A stretch of DNA of 64,000 nucleotides from JARRKC01 sp963723965. GTDB taxonomy: Bacteria; Acidobacteriota; UBA6911; RPQK01; JAPXNP01. Position 1 is the stretch's first letter. Each line of letters opens with the position of its first letter. The notes beneath the pieces are model-generated. The model was not told the DNA's origin and made no database searches. It saw only the letters and a list, made by a program, of their open reading frames with translations. Below, in pieces: positions 49,453-57,916 of this stretch. The DNA is taken from assembly GCA_963723965.1 (NCBI GenBank), contig CAVRSV010000012.1, forward strand, positions 248,001 through 312,000. Reading direction: 5' to 3'. Both the position numbers and the translations under genes were made by a program.

Positions 49453-50328
49453 ATGTTCACAGCCGTGAAGGACCCCTTTCTGGTGCCCTTCGATGGATCG
49501 TTTCGGGTGAAGGGTGCACCGACCGCACCCCCTGCCAGAGACCGCCACAAGGGACGCAACAAGAAACAGCTCCGCAAGCTCATCGGCGAACTCGACCGCC
49601 TGCAACGGGTTCTGTTCGCCGACAACCGCTTCGCAGTCCTGCTCGTTTTTCAGGCCCTGGACGCTGCCGGCAAGGACAGCACGATCCGGGCCGTGCTGCG
49701 GGGGATCAACCCGGCCGGCTGTCAGGTCTTCTCCTTCAAACAGCCGACACCGGAGGAACTGGACCACGATTTCCTGTGGAGGACGCACAACCGGCTCCCC
49801 GAACGAGGGCGGATCGGGGTCTTCAATCGAAGTTACTATGAAGAAGTCCTGGTGGTCCGGGTTCATCCGGAATTTCTGGACAGCCAGCGGCTCGGCGTCC
49901 GGCCTCGCCCGAAGCGTCTCTGGCAGGAGCGCTTCGAGTCCATCCGCAACCACGAACAGCACCTGGCCCGCAACGGCACCATCATCCTGAAGTTCTGGCT
50001 GAATGTCTCGAAGGAAGAGCAGCGCCGGCGCTTCCTTTCACGCATCGAGGACACCTCCAAGAACTGGAAGTTCTCGGAGTCCGACGTGCAGGAACGTGGC
50101 TTCTGGGATCGCTATATGGAGGCCTACCAGGAAGTGCTGAGGGAAACCTCTCGAGCGTGGGCGCCCTGGTACGCCATCCCGGCGGACGACAAGCCGTTCA
50201 TGCGGTATACGGTGGCGAAGATCATCGCGCGAAGCCTGAGGCGTCTTCCGATGGGTTACCCTGAGATCAGCCCCGACAAGGAAGCCGAGTTCCAGCGCAT
50301 GCGGGAACTGCTCGAGGACGAGAGCTAG
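49453..50328 (+). CDS. ppk2: Polyphosphate kinase 2 family protein
   Basis: A 291-residue kinase. Walker A is FQALDAAGKDSTIRAVLRGI, the lid/Walker B part is RIGVFNRSYYEEVLVVRVHP, and the C-terminal motif FLSRIEDTSKNWKFSESDVQ and RGFWDRYMEAYQEVLRETS is conserved in class I PPK2. These enzymes phosphorylate nucleotides using polyphosphate. The gene is separate from the pst cluster but both concern phosphate storage and uptake; no Pho box was seen before it. Confidence 0.93.
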   Translation: MFTAVKDPFLVPFDGSFRVKGAPTAPPARDRHKGRNKKQLRKLIGELDRLQRVLFADNRFAVLLVFQALDAAGKDSTIRAVLRGINPAGCQVFSFKQPTPEELDHDFLWRTHNRLPERGRIGVFNRSYYEEVLVVRVHPEFLDSQRLGVRPRPKRLWQERFESIRNHEQHLARNGTIILKFWLNVSKEEQRRRFLSRIEDTSKNWKFSESDVQERGFWDRYMEAYQEVLRETSRAWAPWYAIPADDKPFMRYTVAKIIARSLRRLPMGYPEISPDKEAEFQRMRELLEDES

Positions 50329-50333
50329 GCTCG

Positions 50334-50403
50334 GTTCCGGGTTCAAAGTTCCGGGTCCCGAGGTCCGAGGCGTGCGGAACGCGACGGAACCCGAAACCCG
50401 GTA
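50334..50403. repeat. Degenerate 7-bp array F
   Basis: Ten heptamers from the ppk2 stop: GTTCCGG, GTTCAAA, GTTCCGG, GTCCCGA, GGTCCGA, GGCGTGC, GGAACGC, GACGGAA, CCCGAAA, CCCGGTA. The first half follows GTTCCGG, the second half its reverse complement type. It fills the gap between the convergent ppk2 and cysK genes. Confidence 0.7.
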
Positions 50404-50419
50404 CCGAAAGTGTCTTGGG

Positions 50420-51379
50420 TCAGGCCTGGTCGTCGTAGAGCGGCGTGCTGAGATACCGCTCTCCGTTGCTCGGGCAGATGAAGACGATCACCTTGCCCGC
50501 GTTCTCGGGACGGCGGGCCACCTGCAGCGCCGCCCAGGTCGCCGCACCCGACGAGATTCCGACCATCAAGCCTTCCTCACGAGCCATCCGACGCGCCATC
50601 TGGAAGGCGTCGTCATTGGAGACCCGCACCACCTCGTCAATGAGAGCCGTATCGAGCACATCGGGAACGAACCCGGCACCGATCCCCTGGATCTTGTGCG
50701 GACCCGGCTTGCCTCCGGAGAGAATCGGGGAGGCTTCCGGCTCGACAGCCACAGCCCGAAACGAGGGTTTGCGGGCCTTCAGGACATCGGCGACTCCGGT
50801 CAGCGTGCCACCGGTGCCGACTCCGGCCACCAGAATGTCGACTTCGCCGCTCGTGTCTCGCCAGATTTCCTCGGCCGTGGTTCGCCGGTGGATCTCGGGA
50901 TTGGCGGGGTTCTTGAACTGCTGCGGCACCCAGCTGTTGGGGGTACTCGCCGCGACTTCCTCGGCCCTGGAAATGGCGCCCTTCATCCCGTCCGCTCCGG
51001 CTGTAAGGATGAGTTCGGCGCCGAAACCGTGCAGCAACTTGCGGCGCTCGACGCTCATCGTGTCCGGCATGGTCAGAATCAACCGGTAGCCCTTGGCGGC
51101 CGCGACCATGGCGAGTCCGATGCCCGTGTTTCCGCTGGTTGGCTCGACGATGACCGTCCGCCCGGGCTTGATCAACCCGTCCCGCTCCGCCGCCTCGATC
51201 ATGGACAGCCCAATTCGGTCCTTCACGCTGCCGCCCGGGTTGAAGAACTCCAGCTTGGCCGCCACGAGGGCATCCGTGTCGTTGAGCCGGTTCAACCTCA
51301 CGAGGGGAGTATTGCCGATCAACTCCGTGATCGAAGCGTGAATTCCCGTGGCCCTTTCCACCGTTGTTTGCGTGCTCAT
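50420..51379 (-). CDS. cysK: Cysteine synthase (O-acetylserine sulfhydrylase)
   Basis: A 319-residue PLP enzyme. Seen: ITELIGNTPLVRLNRL, the PLP Lys K53 in EFFNPGGSVKDRIGLSM, the substrate loop VEPTSGNTGIGLAMVAAAKG, the phosphate-binding VAGVGTGGTLTGVADVLK and SPILSGGKPGPHKIQGIGAG. It makes cysteine from O-acetylserine and sulfide. Complete by length. The ribosome site is weak and distant (AAAGGA, 10 nt). Preceded by a palindromic CCTATAGG in its promoter. Confidence 0.96.
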   Translation of the reverse strand: MSTQTTVERATGIHASITELIGNTPLVRLNRLNDTDALVAAKLEFFNPGGSVKDRIGLSMIEAAERDGLIKPGRTVIVEPTSGNTGIGLAMVAAAKGYRLILTMPDTMSVERRKLLHGFGAELILTAGADGMKGAISRAEEVAASTPNSWVPQQFKNPANPEIHRRTTAEEIWRDTSGEVDILVAGVGTGGTLTGVADVLKARKPSFRAVAVEPEASPILSGGKPGPHKIQGIGAGFVPDVLDTALIDEVVRVSNDDAFQMARRMAREEGLMVGISSGAATWAALQVARRPENAGKVIVFICPSNGERYLSTPLYDDQA

Positions 51380-51415
51380 AGCCGACCCGTCCTTTCCGAA
51401 TTCGCCCTAATTCAA

Positions 51416-51446
51416 ATCATAGTAATCCTATAGGTTTTAATGCTAA
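51416..51446 (-). promoter_or_regulatory. cysK promoter with palindromic CCTATAGG
   Basis: On the minus strand TATGAT (51416-51421) is a good -10 box and the palindrome CCTATAGG (51427-51434) lies between it and the -35 region, within AAAACCTATAGGATTACTA. An operator here could make cysK respond to cysteine or sulfur status through an Rrf2-type repressor; the regulator is not in this window. Inference only. Confidence 0.45.
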
Positions 51447-51522
51447 CGCAATTCTATGCCCATCTTTCCGTTCACGTCAAGTCGGGTTGAATCCGGCACA
51501 AAGGGTCCGGCGGGGGCGGCCC

Positions 51523-52413
51523 TCAGTTCCCTTGGCCGGCGGGACGGGACTCGCTCTCGAGAACCTGTTCGAGACTCAGGCGCTCGGTGGTGCGCTGCCG
51601 GACGACGGACAGGTACTTTTCGAGAGCTCGCTCGAGGGCGGCCCGGTCTACATCGGCAGACGCGGGATCGTTGGCCAGGTTTCTCCAGGGGGCCGGGCTG
51701 GCGTAGTCATACGCGGCGAACACGATTACGGGGGTCCCGAAGGCCCGGGGCGGTGTGCCGGGTTCGATTGGCGGGATCCAGACGTCGGCCCAGGAGTAGA
51801 TCCAGCGCGCATCCTCCTTCAGGAGACGGATGCAGCCGAAACTCTGCGGCCGGCCGGGGATGGCATATTCATGGAAGGCCACTCCCATGGAGGTGTGGAG
51901 GTTGAAGTACCAGGGCATGATCCAGTGCGAGTTCAGGGTACTGACCCGCCGTCTGGATCTCCAGTTGGTGTGGTAGAGGCCAGCCGGAGTCTGGTGCTTG
52001 CTGCCCCCGGTGGAAACCGGGCCCCAGCGAACCAGGCGGCCCTTCTCATAGGCACCGAACGCCTGCACCCGAAGTGAGACCAGCACCGCCTTCGGAATGC
52101 CGTTCAGCCGCTCCAACTCGACGGGAAAAGGGCTGTACACATCGAAATCGAGCGGCGGAGCGGGAACCGCCAGCCTCGTCTTGGCACGCATGTGCGTCCG
52201 GTCCCTCCGGTTGACCTTCTCCAGGAGCAGGATCCCTTCGCTGCCGAGCTTCTTGCGCAGGGCCCTGAGGTCCGCGCCGCTCCGGATGGTCACTTCGGAA
52301 AAGGCAGGTCTGGCAGGCGGACCCTCTCCTGCGTGCAGGCGTGCCGTAGCACTCCCAAGGGCCAAACAGGAGCTCAGCACGAGAAGACCGCTCAGTCGAT
52401 GCACAGTTCTCAC
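51523..52413 (-). CDS. L,D-transpeptidase (YkuD domain)
   Basis: A 296-residue exported enzyme. After a signal peptide (HRLSGLLVLSSCLALGSATA) and a linker come KAVLVSLRVQAFGAYEKGRL, STGGSKHQTPAGLYHTNWRS and the catalytic HEYAIPGRPQSFGCIRLLKE (His, Ser and Cys of the YkuD motif). It cross-links or modifies peptidoglycan, or attaches proteins to it. All catalytic residues are present. GTG start at 52413 with GAAGG 5 nt upstream. Confidence 0.92.
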   Translation of the reverse strand: MRTVHRLSGLLVLSSCLALGSATARLHAGEGPPARPAFSEVTIRSGADLRALRKKLGSEGILLLEKVNRRDRTHMRAKTRLAVPAPPLDFDVYSPFPVELERLNGIPKAVLVSLRVQAFGAYEKGRLVRWGPVSTGGSKHQTPAGLYHTNWRSRRRVSTLNSHWIMPWYFNLHTSMGVAFHEYAIPGRPQSFGCIRLLKEDARWIYSWADVWIPPIEPGTPPRAFGTPVIVFAAYDYASPAPWRNLANDPASADVDRAALERALEKYLSVVRQRTTERLSLEQVLESESRPAGQGN

Positions 52414-52444
52414 GGGGACCTTCAGGATAGCAGAGGAGTCTGGG

Positions 52445-52502
52445 GAAATGCGGAGGCGAGCTTTCGCAGTCCAAGGACGCCTGCGGCGCCGGCGATGACG
52501 CC
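52445..52502. repeat. Half copy of the 46.2-kb inverted-end unit
   Basis: GAAATGCGGAGGCGAGCTTT at 52445, then CGCAGTCCAAGGACGCCTGC, matches 46300-46357 (right end plus interior) with a few mismatches. Only this end is present; there is no left arm within 200 bp. It sits upstream of the L,D-transpeptidase start. Confidence 0.7.
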
Positions 52503-52532
52503 AGGAACTCGGCGAATCGGAAGTGTCCCCTC

Positions 52533-52567
52533 GAAACCCGGAACTGGGAACTGGGAAACTGGAACTC
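52533..52567. repeat. Degenerate 7-bp array G
   Basis: GAAACCC, GGAACTG, GGAACTG, GGAAACT, GGAACTC: five heptamers in register, ending exactly at the stop codon (52568) of the minus-strand membrane-protein gene. Confidence 0.75.
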
Positions 52568-53812
52568 CTAGAGCCCCGCCCACAGGATCAGGAGCGCGCC
52601 GGACCCCAGCATGGCGATGAAGCCTCCGGCCAGCCAGAGCGCCAGTTCCCGGGTGCCGTTCAGGAAGGCGAGAATCCACTTCACGGCGGCATTCGTGGTC
52701 AGAGCCAGCAAAACGGCCAGGCTCGCCACCGGGATGCTGACGGATCCACCGTGGACCAGATCGGCCAGCGACAAACCGATGGCACTGACACCCCCCAGGC
52801 CCGCCACGGCACTGACGACGAGGATGCCCTGATCTCCGAACCAGGTGGCCGAGACCTTCGAGATGAAGAAGACCCCCACGAACAGGAGGCCGAACTTCAG
52901 GACCGGTTTGAGGGAAAACGGGTTCTCGAGCACCGGGGCAACGGGAACGGAGTCCCGGCCCTCGGCGGTCAGCCAGGCGACCAGGAACGACCCGGCGATC
53001 CCCACCAGCAGCATCGCTCCCAAGGGTACGGCGAGGGCCGCTCCCAACTCGTGATCCACCAGCCAGATCAAAAAGAGTATCCGGGGAAACTGGATTGAAT
53101 TAGCCAGAACCCCGGCAACGGCACACAGTCGCGACAGGCCCGACACTTCCCTGGCCCGTTCGGCCAACGAGAGGGTCACTGCCGTCGTGGAGACGACGGC
53201 GCCGAGCACCGAGGAGATCATCAGGCCGCGCTGATTCCCGAGGACCCGGACCAGAATGTAGCCCGCATAGCTGATCGCCGAGACGAGAATGATCAGCATC
53301 CAGACCTGGGTCGGGTTGAAGAAACCCAGGGGTCCCAGGTCCCGGTTGGGCAGGAGCGGCAGCACGATGAAAACGACTGCGAGGAACTTCAGGGTGTCGA
53401 AGAATTCCCGCTCGCTGACCTGGTGACGGACGAACTCGTGCATGACCTTCTTGGAGGTCAGGAGGATCACCACGACGATGCAACTGCTGATGGCCAGGAA
53501 CTGGTAATCCCGCAGCAGATAGCCGAGCCAGAAGGTGAACAGGGCGGCCATCTCGGTCGTCAGCCCGAAGCCCCCCCGCGGGTCGCGGATATAGCCCACG
53601 GTCATCAGCACGGCGACGGCGAGGAAGGAGGCAACGGTCACCGCAGTGACGTCGATGAGGGCAGCGGTCGCACCCAGGAGAGCAATGATGGGATAGGTTC
53701 GGACGCCGGCCGTGCGGTGGCGCCCCTCCTCGAGATCCCGGTAACGCTCTGAACCGATCAGCAGACCGATCGCAAGCGCCTCTCCGAAGATCTTGAACGA
53801 CTCGAGATTCAA
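52568..53812 (-). CDS. MgtC/SapB family membrane protein with DUF4010 domain
   Basis: A 414-residue polytopic protein. The N-terminal MgtC-like part has the signature IGLLIGSERYRDLEEGRHRT then AGVRTYPIIALLGATAAL. The C-terminal DUF4010 domain covers about eight more helices (WMLIILVSAISYAGYILVRV, SSVLGAVVSTTAVTLSLAE, LWLAGGFIAMLGSGALLILW). MgtC proteins inhibit ATP synthase under Mg starvation; the fused DUF4010 form is a predicted transporter of unknown substrate. Single-gene unit. Confidence 0.9.
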   Translation of the reverse strand: MNLESFKIFGEALAIGLLIGSERYRDLEEGRHRTAGVRTYPIIALLGATAALIDVTAVTVASFLAVAVLMTVGYIRDPRGGFGLTTEMAALFTFWLGYLLRDYQFLAISSCIVVVILLTSKKVMHEFVRHQVSEREFFDTLKFLAVVFIVLPLLPNRDLGPLGFFNPTQVWMLIILVSAISYAGYILVRVLGNQRGLMISSVLGAVVSTTAVTLSLAERAREVSGLSRLCAVAGVLANSIQFPRILFLIWLVDHELGAALAVPLGAMLLVGIAGSFLVAWLTAEGRDSVPVAPVLENPFSLKPVLKFGLLFVGVFFISKVSATWFGDQGILVVSAVAGLGGVSAIGLSLADLVHGGSVSIPVASLAVLLALTTNAAVKWILAFLNGTRELALWLAGGFIAMLGSGALLILWAGL

Positions 53813-53859
53813 TGCGCTCCTCCGGTCGCCCCTCCCGACCGACAGGCGCGTGACGGGTC

Positions 53860-54585
53860 TCAGGCGCTCTGTCGCGCCTGCCGCTCGTTCAGGAAGTCCT
53901 CAATCGTACGGACGACGGTCGGCAGATAAGTATAGAGAGCGCAGTCACCTTCGTCGCGGGGCGGACAGTAGTCCTTTTCCAGCCTTCCCTGACAACCGGG
54001 ACAGATCTCCCGGTACATCCTCTCAAAATAGTCTTCCATCCAGGGGCGGTGGCCGAGTTCCTGGATGATCGTCACCAGACGATTCAGATAGAGGTCGATG
54101 GGACAGGTCTCGAACGCCTGCAGCGTGCAGGAGCCATCGAGAGCGAAGGACACGCAGATGGGGCAGACATTGTCCTTCAGCCGCCGTTCGAGTTCGAGGC
54201 GGTCGCTTTCGCTCAGGGCCGGCTGCTGCTGCCGCTGTTCCTCGACCTCGCGAATCTTTTCCAGCCACTCGATCGAGGGTCGCACCGGCTGCATGGTTGC
54301 CCGCACCTCTCGCCACACCGTCTCACAGACGTCGAGCGGCGCTTCCGGCGTCGTCATTTCTTCCAGGGACAGCCCGTGACGCAAATGGAGGTACAGTGCT
54401 TCCGCCTTCAGATTCTCGGCCCGCACACGACGGTCTCGAGCCAGTTCGGCTTTGTCGCGCACCTCGCGAAACTCCGCCACCAACTTCTCACCCGCCGCCT
54501 CATTCTCCTGCTTCAGTGAATCGAGCTCCGCCCGGATTTCCGTCATCCTTACCTGAGCCTGATTCATAGCCTCGTTACCAGACAC
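53860..54585 (-). CDS. Coiled-coil protein with Cys-rich C-terminus
   Basis: A 241-residue soluble protein. Residues 8-60 are a coiled coil (TEIRAELDSLKQENEAAGEK, VAEFREVRDKAELARDRRVR). The second half has Cys clusters that look like metal sites: DNVCPICVSFALDGSCTLQ, FETCPIDLYLNRL, YREICPGCQG and YCPPRDEGDCALYTYLPTV. No family is recognised. The GTG at 54585 has GGAGGT 8 nt upstream; an ATG at 54567 is an alternative. The 254-bp gap to the kinase gene at 54840 shows no gene. Confidence 0.65.
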   Translation of the reverse strand: MSGNEAMNQAQVRMTEIRAELDSLKQENEAAGEKLVAEFREVRDKAELARDRRVRAENLKAEALYLHLRHGLSLEEMTTPEAPLDVCETVWREVRATMQPVRPSIEWLEKIREVEEQRQQQPALSESDRLELERRLKDNVCPICVSFALDGSCTLQAFETCPIDLYLNRLVTIIQELGHRPWMEDYFERMYREICPGCQGRLEKDYCPPRDEGDCALYTYLPTVVRTIEDFLNERQARQSA

Positions 54586-54839
54586 GTTTTAGTACCTCCT
54601 ATCATGACGATTATTGACGATCTGCCGGGGTGATTTCAAACGTCGTGATTTGCCGGGGCTCGGACCGACCGACTCCGAATTCGAACAAATTCGACTCGGA
54701 CATCGTTCTATAGACAGGACGGAATGCCGGAGACAGCAGGGTTGGGTCAAAGCACGCCGAGGAGATATAGTATTCATTTGAGTCAAACGGAAACTGCGGC
54801 CGGAGGTCGGTTCGCGGGCACGGGAACTCGAATCGCCAG

Positions 54840-57770
54840 ATGAACCTCTCTCAGGGCTCGCTCATCGGACACTATGAAGTCGTCGGCTCTCTCGGCGCCG
54901 GGGGCATGGGCGAAGTCTACCGCGCGCGCGACACGAAACTGAAGCGCGAGGTCGCTCTCAAGATCCTTCCCGAGCACGTCTCGAAGAACCCGGATTCGTT
55001 GACCCGCTTCGAACGGGAGGCGGTTGTCCTGGCTCAACTCTCCCATCCCAACATTCTCTCCATCCACGATTTCGGGAACTTCGACGGCATCCCGGTCGCC
55101 GTCATGGAACTGCTCGAGGGCCGCACACTCCGGCAGGCGATCGACGAAAGCGGCGTGACGGTCCGTCGTTCCCTGGAGATCGGGGCGGAGGTCGCCGAGG
55201 GTCTGGCTGCGGCCCATTCCAAGGGCATCGTCCATCGCGACCTGAAGCCCGAGAACATCTTCATCACGGAAGACGAGCAGATCAAAATCCTGGACTTCGG
55301 CCTGGCCCGCGTCGAACCGGCCGTGGCGGAGACGGAAAAGACGAAGGATTCCATTCCCACCGAGACCGAGCCGGGCGTGATCAAGGGCACGATCGGCTAC
55401 ATGGCACCCGAGCAGTTGCGCGGTCAGGTCGTCGACGGGCGCAGCGACATCTTTTCTCTGGGCTGCATCCTCTACGAGATGCTGACGGGCCAGCGAGCTT
55501 TCGCCAAGGCCTCCGTGGCCGATACGATGACCGCCATCCTCGTCGAGAACCCGCCCGATTTCCTGTCATCCGGCCGCCAGCTGCCGCCCGAGGCCGAGCG
55601 GCTGACGACCCACTGTCTGGAGAAGAATCCCGAGCGCCGCTACCAGTCCGCCAAGGATCTGGCCATGCACCTGCGCTCCCTGGCCTCCAGTCCGGATATC
55701 TCGGTCGGTCTCCGCCACTCCGGGATTCGGCGCCTGCCCTGGGTGTGGGCCCTGACAGCCCTGATCGCGACGCTCGTCGCCGTCGCCGCCCTGTGGCTGT
55801 TTCTGGGGCGCAAGCAGCCGTCGCCCGCTCCGCTGCGACCATCGGTGGCAGTGCTGTACTTCGAAAACAATACCGGTGATGCCTCGCTCGACTGGCTCCG
55901 CAGCGCCCTGACGAACATGCTGATCACGGATCTGTCCCAGTCCCCCCAGATCGAGGTCCTGGGCACGGATCGGCTGTACCAGATTCTGAAGGAACTGGGG
56001 AACCTGGAGGAGCCCACGGTCTCATTCGAATCGGTCCAGCGACTCGCACGCCGAGCCAGCGTCAAGACCGTCGTCCTGGGCAGCTTCGTCCGCGCGGGCG
56101 AGACGTTCCGGCTCAGCACCCGGATCCAGGATGCCGAAAGCGGTCGCATCCTGGCGACGGAACGGGTGGAAGGCGAAGGCGAATCGAGCATCTTCCGGAT
56201 GGTCGACGAGCTGACTCGCCGCATCCAGAGCGCCCTCGAGGTCTCCGACTCCGGCGGCAAGGTGGCCCGGGACATCGAGTCCGTTACGACCTCCTCATTC
56301 GAGGCCTACCGCTACTACAACCAGGCCAACGAGCTCCATGCCCAGTCCAAGGAGCGGGAGGCCATCCCCCTGCTGGAGAAGGCCGTCGAGCTGGATCCCC
56401 AGTTCGCCATGGCTCTGGCCAAGCTGTCGGTGACACACTGGAACCTGGGCCACGTCCAGGAATCTCACGACTACGCCCGCCGGGCACTGGAGCATGTCGA
56501 CCGCCTCCCCGCCCGCGAGCGCTATTACATCGAGGGCCGCTACTACAGTCTGGATCCGGGGACGGTTCCCAAGGCGGTGGAGGCCTACGAGACGGCGATC
56601 GCGCTATACCCCGATCATATGGCCGCCCGTCACAATCTGGGCAACCTCTATATGGCGCTGGGCCGCTACGACGACGCGATCACTCAATACGAGGCGTTGC
56701 TCAAGGCCGGTTCTTCCTTTGCGGGAACGCACACGAACCTGGCCAACGTCTACGCCCAAACCGGCCAGGTCGACAAGGGCTACGCCGTCCTCAAGGACTA
56801 TGTCGCCGAGTATCCAGATTCGGCCGCCGGAAACCGGGATCTCGCCTCCTACCTGATCCGGACGGGGCGAGTGGCCGACTCTTTTTCCTACCTGACGCGG
56901 GCGGAGGTGCTCGCCCCGGGGGATTTCGAGAACAAACTGCTCGAGTGGAGCGCCCACGTCTTGACGGGTGACCTGGCGGCGGCTCAGGTCACGGCGGAAG
57001 CCGTCGCCACTTCATCCGAGCCCTTGTGGCGGTCGCGGGCGATGGACATGCGGGCCACCCTGGCTCTCTATCAGGGCCGCCTGGAACAGGCCTCGAGCCT
57101 GATCGAGCAGGCCACGGCTTTCTTCCCGGAGCCGGGCCTGACGCGGGCCAATCTCCTGCTCACCCACAGCAACATCGAACTGTTCGCGGGCAACGGACAG
57201 TCGGCTCTGCAGCTGGCCGAACAGGCCTACGCCTCCGCTCGCGGATATCCGGTGGAGACCGACATCCTCGCCACCGCCGCCTGCGCGCAGGCCCTGCTGG
57301 GGCAAACCGACGATGCCCGCAGCACGTTCGAAGATCTGCGGACCCGCTACCAGCTCCTGCCCTCGCGAATCGTCGTCCGAGCCGACAACTTCCTGCTGGG
57401 GACGATGGCCCTGTTCGAAAAGCAGTACGACGAGGCGGTGACCCGCCTCGAGGAGGCCTGGTCCACCTACCCCGAGGGCATCAACACCTTCGAGGAGACC
57501 CACTGCTACGTCACCGGCCTGGCTTACTGGGAGACGGGCCGGCGCGACGAAGCCGCTCACTGGTTCCTGCGCCTGCACGAGCATTCCAACGAGCGGCTGG
57601 GCAACCCCATCGGTTACGTCCGGTCGCTGTACTATCTGGGCCGCTACCACCTCGATCGGGGCGACCGAGAGCAGGGCCGGCACTATTTGCGCCGCTTCCT
57701 GGATCTCTGGGGCGATGGGACCCTGGACCGGCCGTTGGTGAATGAAGCCCGCTCCCTGCTTAAGACCTGA
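54840..57770 (+). CDS. Pkn2-type Ser/Thr protein kinase with TPR repeats
   Basis: A protein of 976 residues. The kinase domain (about 10-285) has LGAGGMGEVYRARD, K41 in VALKIL, HRD 132-134 and DFG 152-154. A membrane helix follows (WALTALIATLVAVAALWLFL, about 302-321). Next is a region related to the TolB-like N-terminal/FlgO-type domain (SVAVLYFENNTGDASLDWLR), then about eight TPR units (YYNQANELHAQSKEREAIPL, AARHNLGNLYMALGRYDDAI, THTNLANVYAQTGQVDKGYA). The layout is a membrane receptor with cytoplasmic kinase and extracytoplasmic protein-binding repeats. Substrates are unknown. Confidence 0.93.
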   Translation: MNLSQGSLIGHYEVVGSLGAGGMGEVYRARDTKLKREVALKILPEHVSKNPDSLTRFEREAVVLAQLSHPNILSIHDFGNFDGIPVAVMELLEGRTLRQAIDESGVTVRRSLEIGAEVAEGLAAAHSKGIVHRDLKPENIFITEDEQIKILDFGLARVEPAVAETEKTKDSIPTETEPGVIKGTIGYMAPEQLRGQVVDGRSDIFSLGCILYEMLTGQRAFAKASVADTMTAILVENPPDFLSSGRQLPPEAERLTTHCLEKNPERRYQSAKDLAMHLRSLASSPDISVGLRHSGIRRLPWVWALTALIATLVAVAALWLFLGRKQPSPAPLRPSVAVLYFENNTGDASLDWLRSALTNMLITDLSQSPQIEVLGTDRLYQILKELGNLEEPTVSFESVQRLARRASVKTVVLGSFVRAGETFRLSTRIQDAESGRILATERVEGEGESSIFRMVDELTRRIQSALEVSDSGGKVARDIESVTTSSFEAYRYYNQANELHAQSKEREAIPLLEKAVELDPQFAMALAKLSVTHWNLGHVQESHDYARRALEHVDRLPARERYYIEGRYYSLDPGTVPKAVEAYETAIALYPDHMAARHNLGNLYMALGRYDDAITQYEALLKAGSSFAGTHTNLANVYAQTGQVDKGYAVLKDYVAEYPDSAAGNRDLASYLIRTGRVADSFSYLTRAEVLAPGDFENKLLEWSAHVLTGDLAAAQVTAEAVATSSEPLWRSRAMDMRATLALYQGRLEQASSLIEQATAFFPEPGLTRANLLLTHSNIELFAGNGQSALQLAEQAYASARGYPVETDILATAACAQALLGQTDDARSTFEDLRTRYQLLPSRIVVRADNFLLGTMALFEKQYDEAVTRLEEAWSTYPEGINTFEETHCYVTGLAYWETGRRDEAAHWFLRLHEHSNERLGNPIGYVRSLYYLGRYHLDRGDREQGRHYLRRFLDLWGDGTLDRPLVNEARSLLKT

Positions 57771-57916
57771 GAACACAGTTCCTTACTCCGAACCTGATAG
57801 GATGGAGAGACGCCTCCGGGTCGGACGCCAACACTGCGGGCCGCCCGGATTGCGGGGGACCCTCCCGGTCTTCGGGAGGCCCCAGGACGAGGCTTCAACG
57901 ACCCGGAGAAGACGCC

